A stretch of 6,506 bases of DNA. It comes from an uncultured Ruminococcus sp. (GTDB lineage: Bacteria; Bacillota; Clostridia; Oscillospirales; CAG-272). Position 1 is the stretch's first letter. Each line of letters starts with the position of its first letter. The notes beneath the pieces are model-generated. The model worked only from the letters and a program-made list of their open reading frames with translations. It had not been told where the DNA came from and made no database searches. Location of the stretch: contig CACZSA010000207.1 in the NCBI GenBank assembly GCA_902783705.1, positions 1-6,506 of the forward strand, written 5' to 3'. Positions 6,124 through 6,506 of this stretch are shown here, in pieces. A program made the position numbers and the translations under genes.

Positions 6124-6506
6124 AGCCCGAACGCCTCCTGGATCCGCCGCGCAGCCTCTTCTGCCGGGACGTGCTCGTTCTCGATCCGCAGATAGTTCGG
6201 CCACGGGATCTCCCCCGGCAGGCTGACGCAGCGGTTGTCCTCGTCGGTGCGGCGGAGGAGGAGGTCGGAATGCTCCAGATCCCGCTTCGAGGGCTTGTGA
6301 AGGAGGCGGTTTTCGGTCCTGTTCCGCTCAAGCCGGATCTCCTGCGGCGCGATCAGCTCGACGTAGAAAAACTGTGTTCCGTACGGCTGAAAGATCTCCT
6401 TCACGTGCTCGATGTACGCCCAGTCGTCCGGGGAGTCGAATGCGAAGAGATAGGTGAAGATCAGCCCGTATTGACCCGATTTTGCGAATTCCGTGAAGAC
6501 GGCCTC
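6120..6506 (-). CDS. P-loop kinase-like protein (AAA/shikimate-kinase-like fold), C-terminal part
   Basis: The reading frame stays open from the stop at 6120-6122 to the right edge, so this is the last 128 residues of a larger protein whose N-terminus, including any Walker A motif, lies outside. Translation beyond the first visible GTG remains protein-like (GLIFTYLFAFDSP, then FFYVELIAPQEIRLERNRTENR). FVEL-like strands followed by an arginine-rich ERNRTENR segment and HKPSKRDLE resemble the LID and C-terminal region of small P-loop kinases, often annotated in Firmicutes as AAA-family ATPase or shikimate-kinase-like. The ending PNYLRIENEHVPAEEAARRIQEAFGL is the usual final strand and helix. 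The substrate is unknown. It shares a 4-nt stop/start overlap with the GNAT gene, so the two are probably co-expressed. The missing N-terminus limits the assignment. Confidence 0.72.
   Translation of the reverse strand, partial: EAVFTEFAKSGQYGLIFTYLFAFDSPDDWAYIEHVKEIFQPYGTQFFYVELIAPQEIRLERNRTENRLLHKPSKRDLEHSDLLLRRTDEDNRCVSLPGEIPWPNYLRIENEHVPAEEAARRIQEAFGL
6134..6139 (-). promoter_or_regulatory. Ribosome binding site deciding the GTG start of the GNAT gene
   Basis: AGGAGG on the minus strand, inside the 3' end of the kinase-like gene and 10 nt before the GTG at 6123. It supports the GTG start rather than the upstream ATG at 6204. Confidence 0.65.

Noticed and set aside
5659..6204. Longer acetyltransferase version starting at the ATG at 6204
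   Set aside because: The extra 27 residues overlap the kinase-like gene and do not resemble GNAT sequence, while the GTG at 6123 has an AGGAGG site and the usual stop/start overlap.
1..6506. CRISPR arrays, tRNA or rRNA genes, insertion sequences, phage genes or defence systems
   Set aside because: No spaced direct repeats, no cloverleaf or rRNA-like sequence, and no transposase, integrase or nuclease motifs were seen on either strand.

Overview
The window reads as a chromosomal segment from a GC-rich, Gram-positive-type bacterium. My best guess is a member of the Clostridia, possibly a lachnospiral or oscillospiral gut anaerobe. This rests on the gene set, on AGGAGG-type ribosome binding sites, on a near-consensus extended -10 promoter in an AT-rich gap, and on factor-independent terminators. 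The lineage is inference and cannot be fixed from the sequence alone. All six genes lie on the minus strand, so transcription runs from the right edge to the left.

Right part (about 5616-6506): the 3' portion of a P-loop kinase-like gene, cut by the window edge, overlaps a GNAT acetyltransferase gene by four bases. The pair ends at a hairpin plus T-run terminator (5616-5648).

Middle and left part (about 102-5522): an extended -10 promoter (5514-5522) precedes four tightly packed genes. These are a glutamine-dependent asparagine synthase (AsnB/AsnH type), an ATP-grasp ligase resembling the D-aspartate ligase Asl of enterococci, an aspartate/glutamate racemase with both catalytic cysteines, and a MurE-family Mur ligase. 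The gaps are +15, -8 and -17 bases, and a terminator follows (102-139).

Together the four products make a coherent pathway. The MurE homologue would add a diamino acid to the peptidoglycan precursor and the racemase would supply D-Asp. The ATP-grasp ligase would attach D-Asp to the side-chain amine, and the asparagine synthase would amidate the branch to D-Asn (or D-isoAsn). This matches the D-Asp/D-Asn cross-bridge route known in Enterococcus faecium and Lactococcus lactis, here compacted into one operon with its own MurE. That MurE has DNPD where meso-DAP enzymes have DNPR, which fits a basic substrate such as Lys or Orn.

Left edge (1-80): three back-to-back hairpins, two sharing a GCTAAA/TTTAGC core. 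They look like a palindromic repeat cluster or a structured RNA segment beyond the operon terminator. No gene is visible there.
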